Source: Micromonospora foliorum
Lineage (GTDB): Bacteria > Actinomycetota > Actinomycetes > Mycobacteriales > Micromonosporaceae
Direction: 5' to 3'
Assembly (NCBI RefSeq): GCF_022229015.1
Contig: NZ_JAKKFF010000446.1
Span: 1-64,000 of the forward strand
Length of the DNA stretch: 64,000 nt
Every line of letters begins with the position of its first letter. The stretch's first letter is position 1. Shown here piece by piece: positions 27,173-35,660 of the stretch. The notes under the pieces were generated by a model. That model ran no database searches. It was given only the letters and a program-made list of their open reading frames with translations, and had not been told where the DNA came from. The position numbers and the translations under genes are program-made.

Positions 27173-27348
27173 TGGCCGCCGCGCTCGTGGTGGCCCCGTG
27201 CGACCTGCTGCTGCTGGACCTCAACCTGCCGGACGGCGACGGCATCGAGGAGTGCCGCACCCTGCGAGGACGCAGTGCCGAGCTGGGCATCATCGCGGTC
27301 ACCGCGCGGGGTGAGGAACGCGACCGGGTCACCGGGTTGCGGGTGGGC
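27172..27348 (+). pseudogene. response-regulator receiver domain fragment
   Basis: The frame from 27172 reads CDLLLLDLNLPDGDGIEECRTLR, where LLDLNLPDGDG carries the phospho-acceptor Asp. SAELGIIAVTARGEERDRVTGLRVG follows, with the receiver Thr/Ala switch segment. It then breaks off before the Lys of the KPF motif. No N-terminal acidic pocket or output domain is present. Two unrelated fragments are fused at 27172, indicating a deletion or recombination scar. Confidence 0.65.
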
Positions 27349-27591
27349 GTACCCGGGTCCAGGCAGCTTCCAGACTCGCCGGCCAACGGAACCGCCTCGC
27401 GTCGCGGTGAGCCCGGGTGGAGCGCCAGTCAAGATTTGCTCACGCTCGCGCGCGATCTCCCAATCGTCGATCTCCGAAGTGGCACCGCCGGTCGGGATGG
27501 GCGCGATGACTCGCAGCCAGCGCCCAGGAACCACGCAGCCAGCTGACCGACCGTCCACAACGGACAGGCATACTCACGGGCAGGAGGTTCG
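27349..27591. other. intergenic, no gene seen
   Basis: Nothing is recognised here beyond the AGGAGG ribosome-binding site just before the ATG at 27592. Confidence 0.4.
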
Positions 27592-30500
27592 ATGGAGTTC
27601 CGGCTGTTGGGCGCGGTCGAGGCGTGGGCGCAGGGCGCCCGGATCGACCTGGGTGGGCGCCAACCCCGACTGGTTCTCGCGGTGCTGCTGCTGGAGCCCG
27701 ATCGAGTGGTGACGGTGGACCGGCTGGTCGACCTGGTGTGGGGCCACGCGCCGCCCCCCAGCGCCAGGGCCACCGTGCAGGCGTTGATCTCGCGGCTGCG
27801 CGCCGCGCTGCGCCGGGCCGGGGCGCCGGTGGAGCTGATCAGCCGCGTACCCGGCTACCTGCTCCGGGTCGACCCACTGGCGGTCGACGCCCACCAGTTC
27901 ACCGCACTGATCGCGCGAGCCCGTACGGTCGACGACGACACCGCCGTGGACCTGTTCGACCAGGCGTTGGCCCTGTGGCGGGGAGAGCCGCTCACCGACG
28001 TGGCCGACGAGCAGGTGCGGCACCAGCTCTGTGCGGGCCTGCGCGAGGCCCGCTGGTCGGCGGTGGAGGATCGAGCGGAGGTGTTGTTGCGACAGGGCCG
28101 TTCCCGACGGCTGATCGACGAGTTGACCGACCCGGTGGCTCGGGAGCCCGGCCGTCAGCGGCTGGTCGGCCAGCTCATGATCGCCCTGTACCGGGAGGGC
28201 CGCGCAGACGAGGCGTTGGCCACCTATCGGCGGGTCCGGGACCGTCTCGCCGATGAGCTGGGCCTTGACCCGGCCCCGACGCTGCGCCTGCTCGAGGCAC
28301 GGATCCTGCGCGCCGACCCGACCCTGGGGTCGCACGCTGACGCCGTCGCGACGGGCGGGGGAGCGAGCGCCGTGCCGATCCGCCCTGCCGGGCTGCCGCA
28401 CAGCCTTTCCAGCCTCGCCGGGCGGGACGCCGAGCTGGCCCAGCTCGATGCCGGGCTGGCCCAGTCTGGCACCGGTACCCGGATCTGGGTGGTCAGTGGA
28501 ACCGCCGGGGTAGGCAAGACCGCCCTCGTACTGCATTGGGCGCACCGGGTTCGCGCGGCGTTTCCGGACGGCCAGCTGCACCTGGATCTGCGTGGCTTCG
28601 ACGCCGATCGGGATCCGCTGCCGCCCGAGGCAGCGCTCGCCCACCTGCTGACGGCGCTCGGGGTCGACCCGAGAGCGGTGCCGGATGACCTGGACAGCCG
28701 GGGGGCACTGCTCCGGTCGCTGCTGGCCGGCCGCGACGTGCTCCTGGTGCTGGACAACGCCCGTGACGTCAGCCAGGTCCTGCCACTGATCCCGTCCGCC
28801 GGCACCGTGCTGGTCACCAGCCGGCATCGCCTCGGCGAGCTGGTGGTGCGAGCCGGGGCACGGTCGCTGCCGCTGGGCGTGCTCACGCCCGGGGCGTCGG
28901 TACGGCTGCTGGCGACGCTGTTGGGCGAGGCGGCTGTGCAGGCCGAGGCGGCCGCGGTGGCGGAGCTGGCCCGGCTCTGCGGTCACCTGCCGCTGGCGCT
29001 GCGCATTGCTGCGGCCAACGTTCAGGCGGCGGGCGAGCCGGACATCGCCGGCCTCGTCCGCGAGCTGACTGACGGTGACCTGCTGGCAGGTCTCACCCTC
29101 GATGGCGCCGAGGAGGGCGCGGTCACGAAGGCGTTCGCCGTGTCGTACCGCGCGTTGCCGGCGCCGCAGCAGGAGATGTTCCGCCGCCTCGCTCTGGTGC
29201 CCGGGTCGAGCGTCACCGCCGGTCCGGCGGGCGCGGTCGCGGGCGTTCCGGTGGCTGCCGCCACCCAGCGACTGCGCGCGTTGGCTGCGGCGCACCTGCT
29301 CGAACGGCACGCCGGGGAGCGCTACCGCTTCCACGACCTGCTGCGCCGCTACGCCGTGGACCGGGTCGTCCGGGAGGAGGACGGAACCTCTCGGGAGGAG
29401 GCCCGGCGGCGGCTGCTCGACCACTACCTGAACACGGCGGACGCAGCGGGTCGCCGGATCATCCCGCACTTCGTGCGGTTGCCGCGCCCGGCGACCGCGG
29501 ATCCGTTTCCCGACAACGATGCGGCTGTCGCCTGGTTGGACGCCGAGTCGTCGAACCTGACCGCCGCGGTGGAGCAGGCTGCCCAGCGCGGTCCCCGCCG
29601 GTACGCCTGGCACCTCACCGACGCGCTGCGCGCCTACTTCCACCAGCGGGGTCGGCGAGCGGAGTGGCTGACCGCGGCGACGGCCGCGCTGGTCGCGGCC
29701 CAGGCCGAGGGCGACGCTCAGGCCCAGGCCGCCATGCACCAGAGCATCGCGCTGGTGCAGGTCAACAGCGGCCGGTACGAGGAGGCCCGCCAGCATCTGC
29801 TCGACGGGCTGTCCTGCATCGACGCGGACAGCTGGGAGGAGGGACGAAACGGCATCCTCAACAACCTCAGCGCCGTACACCAGCGGCTCGGCGACCCGCA
29901 GGCGGCGATCGACTGTGCCCGTCTCTCGTTGGCGCTGAGCCGCCGATCGGGCAATGACGGCGGGGAAGCGATGTCCCTGGCCAACCTGGGGTTCTCCCAC
30001 TGGCAGCTCGGCGCGTTCGCGGAGGCGGACGCGCACTTCAAGGCGGCGCTGGAACGGGGTGAGCGGGCCGGGGCGAACTACAACGTGGCTGTGCTCCTGG
30101 TCGACCTGGCCAATGTGCGCCGGGATCGGGGTGACCACCGCAGCGCCGAGGACCTCTATGCCCGGGCGCTCGCCGCCAATCATGACCTGGGCTACCGCTA
30201 CGGCGAGGCGACCGCTCTGGCCGGCCGGGCCGTGCTCCGGTGCGACACGGGTCGGGCGGAGCTCGCCCGCGCCGACGCCGAGCGGGCGGTGGCGCTGACC
30301 CGCGAGATCGGCGACGCGGGCACCGAGGCGTGGGCGGCGGATGCGTTGGGGCGGGCGTTGCTGGCGTTGGGACGCCCGGGGGAGGCGGCCGAGCAGCACG
30401 GCCGGGCACTCGAACTGGCACGGCGTACACGCTTCTGCTGGTGCGAGGCGACGGCCCTGACCGGCCGCGCTGCCGCCGAGCTGGCCGCGGATGACCCGCT

Positions 30501-30681
30501 GGCCGCCGGGCGGCACGGCCGGGCGGCGATGGCCCTGGCCGTCCGGTCCGGCTACCGGCCGATCGAGGTACGGGTGTCCCGCATCCTCGCCCGTGTCGCC
30601 GAGCGATGCGGCGACGCGGCTGAGGCGCTGCGGCTGAACGATCGTGCCGCACGACTGGCCGAGGAGATCGGGTACGCGTAG
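27592..30681 (+). CDS. AfsR/SARP-family regulator (DNA-binding, BTAD, NB-ARC, TPR)
   Basis: The 1029-residue product starts at the ATG at 27592 behind AGGAGG. The winged helix (GGRQPRLVLAVLLLEPDRVVTVDRLVDLVWGHAPPP) and BTAD are followed by NB-ARC with P-loop VVSGTAGVGKTAL near 300. VLLVLDNARDVSQVLPLIPSAGTVLVTSR and LPLALRIAAANVQ come next, then TPRs from about 690 to the end. It is closely similar in layout and motifs to the protein at 18058 and is probably a paralogue. It lies directly upstream of two small secreted-protein genes, which are candidate targets (inference). Confidence 0.92.
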   Translation: MEFRLLGAVEAWAQGARIDLGGRQPRLVLAVLLLEPDRVVTVDRLVDLVWGHAPPPSARATVQALISRLRAALRRAGAPVELISRVPGYLLRVDPLAVDAHQFTALIARARTVDDDTAVDLFDQALALWRGEPLTDVADEQVRHQLCAGLREARWSAVEDRAEVLLRQGRSRRLIDELTDPVAREPGRQRLVGQLMIALYREGRADEALATYRRVRDRLADELGLDPAPTLRLLEARILRADPTLGSHADAVATGGGASAVPIRPAGLPHSLSSLAGRDAELAQLDAGLAQSGTGTRIWVVSGTAGVGKTALVLHWAHRVRAAFPDGQLHLDLRGFDADRDPLPPEAALAHLLTALGVDPRAVPDDLDSRGALLRSLLAGRDVLLVLDNARDVSQVLPLIPSAGTVLVTSRHRLGELVVRAGARSLPLGVLTPGASVRLLATLLGEAAVQAEAAAVAELARLCGHLPLALRIAAANVQAAGEPDIAGLVRELTDGDLLAGLTLDGAEEGAVTKAFAVSYRALPAPQQEMFRRLALVPGSSVTAGPAGAVAGVPVAAATQRLRALAAAHLLERHAGERYRFHDLLRRYAVDRVVREEDGTSREEARRRLLDHYLNTADAAGRRIIPHFVRLPRPATADPFPDNDAAVAWLDAESSNLTAAVEQAAQRGPRRYAWHLTDALRAYFHQRGRRAEWLTAATAALVAAQAEGDAQAQAAMHQSIALVQVNSGRYEEARQHLLDGLSCIDADSWEEGRNGILNNLSAVHQRLGDPQAAIDCARLSLALSRRSGNDGGEAMSLANLGFSHWQLGAFAEADAHFKAALERGERAGANYNVAVLLVDLANVRRDRGDHRSAEDLYARALAANHDLGYRYGEATALAGRAVLRCDTGRAELARADAERAVALTREIGDAGTEAWAADALGRALLALGRPGEAAEQHGRALELARRTRFCWCEATALTGRAAAELAADDPLAAGRHGRAAMALAVRSGYRPIEVRVSRILARVAERCGDAAEALRLNDRAARLAEEIGYA

Positions 30682-30989
30682 CCGTGCGGATCGGCTCCAC
30701 AGTCGCGGCGGGCGCCCCGACCCCGACGACGACGAGCGCGAAGGAACCGGCCCGGTCCGGCTGAAACCCCATCTTCCACCGCTGATCGGCGGATCGTTGG
30801 CTTCTTCCGCAGGGCGCTGCAGGGCCATTGCAAGCGCGTTGCAGGTGCTGGTCGAAACCATGCCACGAGACAGAGCGTTGCGACCGGAATGGCAGGTGGG
30901 CGCTGCGGCGCAGCTCGGGCGGTCCGGTGCAGGGGCAGCTCGAACGACCACGCCGCCCCCGACCGTACCGGCCCATCTCAAGGAGATCC
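30682..30989. other. intergenic, no gene seen
   Basis: 308 bp lie upstream of a secreted-protein gene. No ORF was recognised; it ends with AAGGAGATCC, the ribosome-binding site of the next gene. Confidence 0.5.
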
Positions 30990-31520
30990 GTGAAGAAGCT
31001 CATCCGTTCGGCCGCGGTGCTGATCGTCGCCGCTGCCGCGGGCGCAGTCGTGGTTGCGACGCCCGCGCAGGCAGCGACCACGAAGTGCTACGGCGAGGTC
31101 GGCAATTTGTGGGAGGTCGACCTGCCCAACAAGACCGACCTCCTGCTGGGCGCCGACCCCTGCATCGTGCGCGACGGCAGCGGCCTGTACGCGTACTTCT
31201 CCGTCCGCTGGCAGCAGTGCTGTATCCCGGCCTACGGCAGCGGCCACAAGTTCGACGGTGTGAAGATCACCGTTCGGCTGGAGCGCCGACCCAACGGCTC
31301 CAGCGACGACACGGTGATCACCTCGCGCACCTGTGACATCACCAGCGCCGTGAATTCCACCTGGAGTGACATCAGAGCGACGTGTTTCACCGACATGAAG
31401 TTCGTGTACGACTCCAGCTACGACTGGTCCGCCGACGGCACCATCCAGTGGGACATTGACAACGACGGCGATTCCTGGAAGCCGGCCAAGGCCCTGAACG
31501 GCAGTCCGTTGATCACCTGA
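30990..31520 (+). CDS. small secreted protein of unknown function
   Basis: The 176-residue product starts at GTG 30990 with AAGGAG upstream. The signal peptide is about residues 1-30 (KKLIRSAAVLIVAAAAGAVVVATPAQAA). The mature domain has an even number of Cys (KCYGEV, DPCIVRDG, QQCCIPAYG, SRTCDI, ATCFTD) and repeating beta strands (FDGVKITVRLERRPNG). It ends in DGTIQWDIDNDGDSWKP, an acidic Asp-rich stretch that could bind calcium. No family was recognised. It follows the AfsR-type gene at 27592. Confidence 0.7.
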   Translation: MKKLIRSAAVLIVAAAAGAVVVATPAQAATTKCYGEVGNLWEVDLPNKTDLLLGADPCIVRDGSGLYAYFSVRWQQCCIPAYGSGHKFDGVKITVRLERRPNGSSDDTVITSRTCDITSAVNSTWSDIRATCFTDMKFVYDSSYDWSADGTIQWDIDNDGDSWKPAKALNGSPLIT

Positions 31521-31663
31521 ACCGCCGGTTGCGGCGGCGATCGACGCGAGGAATCCCGGCCGTCTCACTTCAGCTGGGATCCGAATTACCAGAGGCGTAC
31601 TTCGCGAACGGCAGCGATACCAGCACGGTCCAAGTCGGAATACCCACAGATAGGGAGAGAATT

Positions 31664-32050
31664 ATGAGGAAGGTAACGGCGAAGCGACTCGTAGCAGCGG
31701 GAGGGACACTCGCGCTCGCCTTTTACGGCAGCCTTGCTCTCGCGGCACCGGCATCTGCGGCGGTCGCACCCGTTCCCAGCGCAACGGCGATCGAGACGGA
31801 AGTCGGAACCATGGCCTCATGCTCGGCCTGGACGCCGCACGTCAGGCGAGTCATCGTCGCCAACGCCGCCGTCCACAGCAGCTATTCGGGGTCGTCCTCC
31901 GTGATAGCTACGTGGAAGTTCAGGCAGCTCTTCCGTGTCGACAAGCGTTGCGTGAACAGTGCCGGAAACCTGTGGTGGCACTCGGACTGCTGCACCGGTG
32001 TGCAGGGCTGGATCTGGAACGATTACACAGAGGTGGCCGAATGGAACTAG
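31664..32050 (+). CDS. small secreted protein, SH3-like
   Basis: The 128-residue product is read from the ATG at 31664 behind GGGAGAG. The signal peptide ends about residue 33 (LALAFYGSLALAAPASAA). The mature part contains MASCSAWTPHV, a beta-rich core (SVIATWKFRQLFRVDKRCVNSAGNLWWHSD) and CCTGVQGWIWNDYTEVAEWN. The last segment has the G-W-I-x-x-x-Y-x form of the final strand in bacterial SH3 domains. It is probably a cell-wall-associated or extracellular protein; role unknown. Confidence 0.65.
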   Translation: MRKVTAKRLVAAGGTLALAFYGSLALAAPASAAVAPVPSATAIETEVGTMASCSAWTPHVRRVIVANAAVHSSYSGSSSVIATWKFRQLFRVDKRCVNSAGNLWWHSDCCTGVQGWIWNDYTEVAEWN

Positions 32051-32302
32051 CAGTAGCGCAGGCCATGGCATAGGGGACCAGCGTCGCGCCTTGGAGGTGG
32101 AGTGGCTAGGGCGATAAGGCGGTGCAGCGTCGTATCGGCACACAGCTTTGTCGCCCTGGCCCCTGCTGCCTCGACATCAGCGGAGGCACAGCCGACGGTT
32201 CCCCGGCCGTAGCGTGTCCCACCGTGCCGTGGACCCAGATTGACAGCGAATTCCGGTCGGGCGGTCGAAGGCGCACTCCGACGGTTCGTCGTTCGAGGGA
32301 TG

Positions 32303-32330
32303 GGACCGCCCGCCGTTGGGCGGGCGGTCC
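32303..32330. terminator. perfect 12-bp stem-loop
   Basis: GGACCGCCCGCC (32303-32314) pairs with 32319-32330 around a 4-nt loop. It probably insulates the NRPS operon from upstream transcription. No U-tract follows. Confidence 0.55.
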
Positions 32331-33022
32331 GTCGACAAACCCGAGCAACCGGTCGCGAGGTGGTGCGCCAGGGCCGAGGGGTGGCGGACCGTTGTCGATC
32401 GCGACGTGGATGCGGGTCGCGTGCTCGGCGAGCACTTCCTGAGACGGCCCAGTTGCGAGCGGGCGCGTCTGCCCGTTCGACAGCCATCACGCCTTCTGAA
32501 GACCGGACCACGAGTCCGGCGGTGCGACAGACCCGGTCAATCTCTCGCCTCAGTCCGCGGTTTCGTGCTGGCGGACTGCCCGGTCTATGCGGCGGTCGGG
32601 AATGATCCAGATGATCGCCGTGGCGACGAAGCACGTCACAGCACCCCGCCGCGGACCTGCCGCACCAGATGGAACATGTGATGGTGGTTGCCGGGAACAG
32701 GGCGCCGATTTTCGCGGTAGCTCTGCTGGGCTTTGCGCAGGCTGACCGTGGGGTGCTCAGAGTCCGCTGACCTAGGTGCCGCAGGCCGCACGGACATGCG
32801 AATCGGCGGTGACCGTCAGCACCGCCTCTGCGACGGCGTGGAACTCGCCCTATCGCGCCCACATGAGCCAGCTCTCGATGACAGTGAAATCGCGCTCGGT
32901 CAGCCCCGCGGTGTGGAAACCACAACAGGTTGAGCGGCGACCCGCGTGATCTCGCACGCTTTCGGACACTCGCGTACGGCCCCTTCCGTTGACGCTGCTC
33001 GCCGCCGGATGTCAAGGTCGAC

Positions 33023-33037
33023 GGTGTTCCGAACACC
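33023..33037. promoter_or_regulatory. palindromic operator candidate upstream of NRPS operon
   Basis: GGTGTTCCGAACACC is a perfect 7-bp inverted repeat with a single central base. A one-base centre cannot form a hairpin loop, so it is more likely a dimeric-repressor site. It lies 30 bp before the small ORF and about 135 bp before the C-domain gene. Confidence 0.5.
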
Positions 33038-33066
33038 AATCCGGAGCAACGGGGGAGGTGAAAAGA

Positions 33067-33093
33067 ATGGTGAAGAACGACTGCGCTGGCTGA
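33067..33093 (+). CDS. candidate 8-codon ORF, MVKNDCAG
   Basis: ATG GTG AAG AAC GAC TGC GCT GGC TGA follows GGGGGAGGTG with 6-nt spacing. The stop is followed by a 9-bp stem (33120-33155) and then the first NRPS gene at 33172. This strong-RBS, short-ORF, hairpin, operon order parallels the MSYDH gene. It may be a regulatory leader peptide (one Cys codon) or a peptide substrate. Evidence is limited to the ribosome-binding site and position. Confidence 0.4.
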   Translation: MVKNDCAG

Positions 33094-33119
33094 GTCCGGC
33101 AGAAACCATGCTCGTAGGG

Positions 33120-33155
33120 TCGGGGCGGCCGGTGCGACAGCCGCGACCGCCCCGA
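33120..33155 (+). terminator. hairpin just before NRPS operon (attenuator-like)
   Basis: TCGGGGCGG (33120-33128) pairs with CCGCCCCGA (33147-33155). It ends 16 nt before the C-domain start codon, so it could control termination or hide the ribosome-binding site GTGGAG at 33161-33166. Confidence 0.45.
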
Positions 33156-33171
33156 TTCCTGTGGAGATGCC

Positions 33172-34398
33172 GTGGTGGCTGGGAACGCTGAGAACGTCTA
33201 TCCGCTGACGATGGGGCAGTTTTCGCTATGGCAGGACGCTGTGCGTCGCCCCGCCGGTCAGCGGTGGGAATCAAATATGAACCCGGTCTGGTCCGTGCCG
33301 CCGGGCATTGGCACGGATAAGGTCAGGTGGGCGCTGGCCGCACTTGCGGATCGGCATGAATCACTACGGACGCACTACGTCACGGCCGGCGGCTCCAGTG
33401 ATGTCCGCCAGGTTGTTGCCGCATCTGCTCCAGCCGCCTACCAAGGAACGGTCGAGCAGGAACAGTGGTCAACGATGGCTGCCGAGCAGCTTCGGCTTCC
33501 GTTCGACCTGACCCAGCAGGCGCCGTGGCGGGCCTGGGCCGTCCAGAAGGACGGCTTGACGTCCCAGGTCCAACTGGTTGTCCACCACCTTGCCGCCGAC
33601 GGCGCGGCCCTGGCGGTCCTCCAGCAGGACTTCCAATCACTGATCGAATCACGACAGGCAACGCGGCCGGCCCCCACCCCCCGAGGGCTGGCCGCACGGC
33701 AGCGAGAACCGGTATACGTAGCGAGGCTCGCGGCTGCCGCCGAATATCGTGAACAAACGATTGCTGCCGCGCCGCAGGAGGCGGGGATTGTGCGCGAGGG
33801 CCTTCTGCGGGCCTGTGCTCATACCGGGATCTCCTTCGGTCTTGCTCGGCGAACCGCACAGAGACTCGAAGTAACGTTACCCAATCTACTTTTCGCGGCC
33901 TATTCGCACGCTCTTGCCGGCGCGGCCGGCGGCGACTCGCCCCTGCTGTGCCTGCTGTCCGCGAACCGGCTGGAGCCATCGGTGCGAAACCTTGTCTCAT
34001 CGATGACGCAGTGGGTTCCGGTCCGCAGCGCCGGAGACGCGGGACGCCCGTTCGCTGCCGTTGCCGCCGACGCCAACATCAACGCGATACGTGCCCTTCA
34101 GCACGGGATCGTGGACCCCGCTACGGTCGCGCCACTGGACCTCGACCGGGGGTGCTTCTTCACGTTCGTCTCGCCGCCACCCGGAACTGATGCCGCAGCC
34201 GGTGGTGGTCTTGGACCGAGCCGGATTGAGTGGTTGCCGCCACGAGGACGCAGCGGTCCTAGCTTCTACCTCATTGCCAGCGTCTTTCCTGAGGTCAGTC
34301 TGACCCTTCGTGTCATGCGATCGGGTTATGAGCGGGAGGACCTGGAGAGATTGCTGAGCTCGATGACGACGATGTTGCGGCAAGAGGCGACACGATGA
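33172..34398 (+). CDS. free-standing NRPS condensation domain
   Basis: The 408-residue product starts at GTG 33172, with a second GTG at 33175. The N-terminal YPLTMGQFSLWQ corresponds to core C1 and RHESLRTHY to C2. HHLAADG (138-144) is the intact HHxxxDG catalytic motif. Late elements (LLCLLSANRLEPSVRNLVSSMTQWVPVR) match the C5 region. It has no attached carrier or adenylation domain, so it must work in trans with the PCP at 36734. It is the first gene of the operon, and its stop overlaps the MFS start by the ATGA arrangement. It probably forms the amide bond of the product. Confidence 0.88.
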   Translation: MVAGNAENVYPLTMGQFSLWQDAVRRPAGQRWESNMNPVWSVPPGIGTDKVRWALAALADRHESLRTHYVTAGGSSDVRQVVAASAPAAYQGTVEQEQWSTMAAEQLRLPFDLTQQAPWRAWAVQKDGLTSQVQLVVHHLAADGAALAVLQQDFQSLIESRQATRPAPTPRGLAARQREPVYVARLAAAAEYREQTIAAAPQEAGIVREGLLRACAHTGISFGLARRTAQRLEVTLPNLLFAAYSHALAGAAGGDSPLLCLLSANRLEPSVRNLVSSMTQWVPVRSAGDAGRPFAAVAADANINAIRALQHGIVDPATVAPLDLDRGCFFTFVSPPPGTDAAAGGGLGPSRIEWLPPRGRSGPSFYLIASVFPEVSLTLRVMRSGYEREDLERLLSSMTTMLRQEATR

Positions 34399-35660
34399 GT
34401 CGGAGCCTTTGGCGTCACCGCGATTTCATGGTGCTCTGGTCGGGGCGGACGTTGAGCGAAACCGGCGACGCGATCTCGTTGCTCGCCATTCCTCTACTTG
34501 CGGTGACCGTTCTTGAGGCGAGCGCGATAGAGGTCGGCGTGCTAACCGCGACAAGGATGGTTGCGTATCTGTTGATCTCACTGCCGGCGGGGGTTTGGGT
34601 AGACCGCTGGCCGAAACGAATGCTTATGATCATTTGCCACCTGCTGCGGGCCGGGCTGGTGGCCACGGTCGCCGTGGGCGCCTGGTCGGGCTGGGTCACG
34701 ATGGCGCAGCTTTGGATTGTCGCGCTGCTTTCCGGCGTGTGCACCGTGCTCTACGAAACTGCTCACCACAGTCTGGTGCCGACCATCGTGCCGGCTGACC
34801 AGTTGCTTGACGCCAACGGGAAAATGAGCACGACCTATTCGGTTTCGATGATCGCCGGGTACAGTGTCGGCGGCGCGCTCATTTCGATGATGGGTGTGGC
34901 AAGAACGGTGGGGTTGGATAGCTTGGCCTACGTCGGCAATGCCTTCTCGCTGCTGTTGATCCGTCGAGATGAGCCGGCGCGGGCCGTGGCGCGCGAACGG
35001 CACTTCCGCCGAGAGTTGGCCGAGGGGCTCTCGTTTGTGTTTCGTCATCCCATCATGCCGAGGCTGGTTGCGGCGGCGGCGACCCTGAACCTGTTCAGCC
35101 AGATGATTTTCGCTCTCTCGGTGCTGTATCTGGTGCGGGTCTTGCAGCTGTCCGAGGGGCAGGTCGCGCTGACTCTTGCCCTGGTCACCATCGGTGGCGT
35201 CAGTGGGGGGCTGGTATCGGGACGATTGGCCCGTGTGGTGGGCTCGGCGAGGATCATCTGGGCTGCGCCGCTCGGCCTGGGCTGGCTGGTTCTGCTCGTT
35301 CCCGCGTCGCAGCCGGGCTGGGGCATGGCGACCTACACCCTCGGCATGGCCGCGCTCAGCGCTCTGTTCGCCATCTACAACGCCGCGTCGATCAGTTACC
35401 GCCAACGGGTCTGCCCACCGGAACTGCTCGGTCGGATGACGGCCTCGGTGCGGTGGGTCATCTTCGGGGTGATGCCGTTGGGCGCGCTCCTGGGCGGCGC
35501 GCTGGGCTCCTGGATCGGCGTCCGTCCGACCTTGTGGATCGCCGCAGCCGGGGTGTGGGCCTCAGGACTGTGGGTGCTTCTCTCACCGCTGCGCCGGATG
35601 CGCGACCTGCCCGCTGACACTGCCGAAAAGCGAAACGAGGAGGCGATACGCGTTGGCTGA
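34395..35660 (+). CDS. MFS exporter in the NRPS operon
   Basis: The 421-residue, 12-helix protein has FMVLWSGRTLSETGDAISLLAIPLLAVTVLEASAIEVG at the N-terminus and the motif-A loop LPAGVWVDRWPKRMLMIIC. GLSFVFRHPIMPRLVAAAATLN is typical of the TMR_3/enterobactin-exporter group. It overlaps the C-domain gene by 4 bp and the next gene by 8 bp, so translation is coupled. It is probably the product exporter and self-resistance determinant. It is not closely similar to the MFS protein at 7211. Confidence 0.88.
   Translation: MSRSLWRHRDFMVLWSGRTLSETGDAISLLAIPLLAVTVLEASAIEVGVLTATRMVAYLLISLPAGVWVDRWPKRMLMIICHLLRAGLVATVAVGAWSGWVTMAQLWIVALLSGVCTVLYETAHHSLVPTIVPADQLLDANGKMSTTYSVSMIAGYSVGGALISMMGVARTVGLDSLAYVGNAFSLLLIRRDEPARAVARERHFRRELAEGLSFVFRHPIMPRLVAAAATLNLFSQMIFALSVLYLVRVLQLSEGQVALTLALVTIGGVSGGLVSGRLARVVGSARIIWAAPLGLGWLVLLVPASQPGWGMATYTLGMAALSALFAIYNAASISYRQRVCPPELLGRMTASVRWVIFGVMPLGALLGGALGSWIGVRPTLWIAAAGVWASGLWVLLSPLRRMRDLPADTAEKRNEEAIRVG

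Larger units (their letters stand above)
32051..33171. other. 1.1-kb region upstream of the NRPS operon
   Basis: No large gene is recognised on either strand: long minus-strand frames are Arg/Pro-rich shadows. It holds a 12-bp terminator-like stem (32303-32330), a palindrome (33023-33037), a candidate 8-codon ORF (33067-33093) and a 9-bp stem (33120-33155). The last three sit immediately before the first NRPS gene and look like its control region. Confidence 0.6.

Noticed and set aside
27574-30981. 1135-codon minus-strand ORF
   Set aside because: Antisense shadow of the AfsR-type regulator at 27592; composition is Gln/Arg/Gly-rich with no motif.
32047-33039. 330-codon minus-strand ORF upstream of the NRPS operon
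   Set aside because: Arg/Pro/Ala composition without motifs, and it would contain the strong stem at 32303; treated as non-coding.
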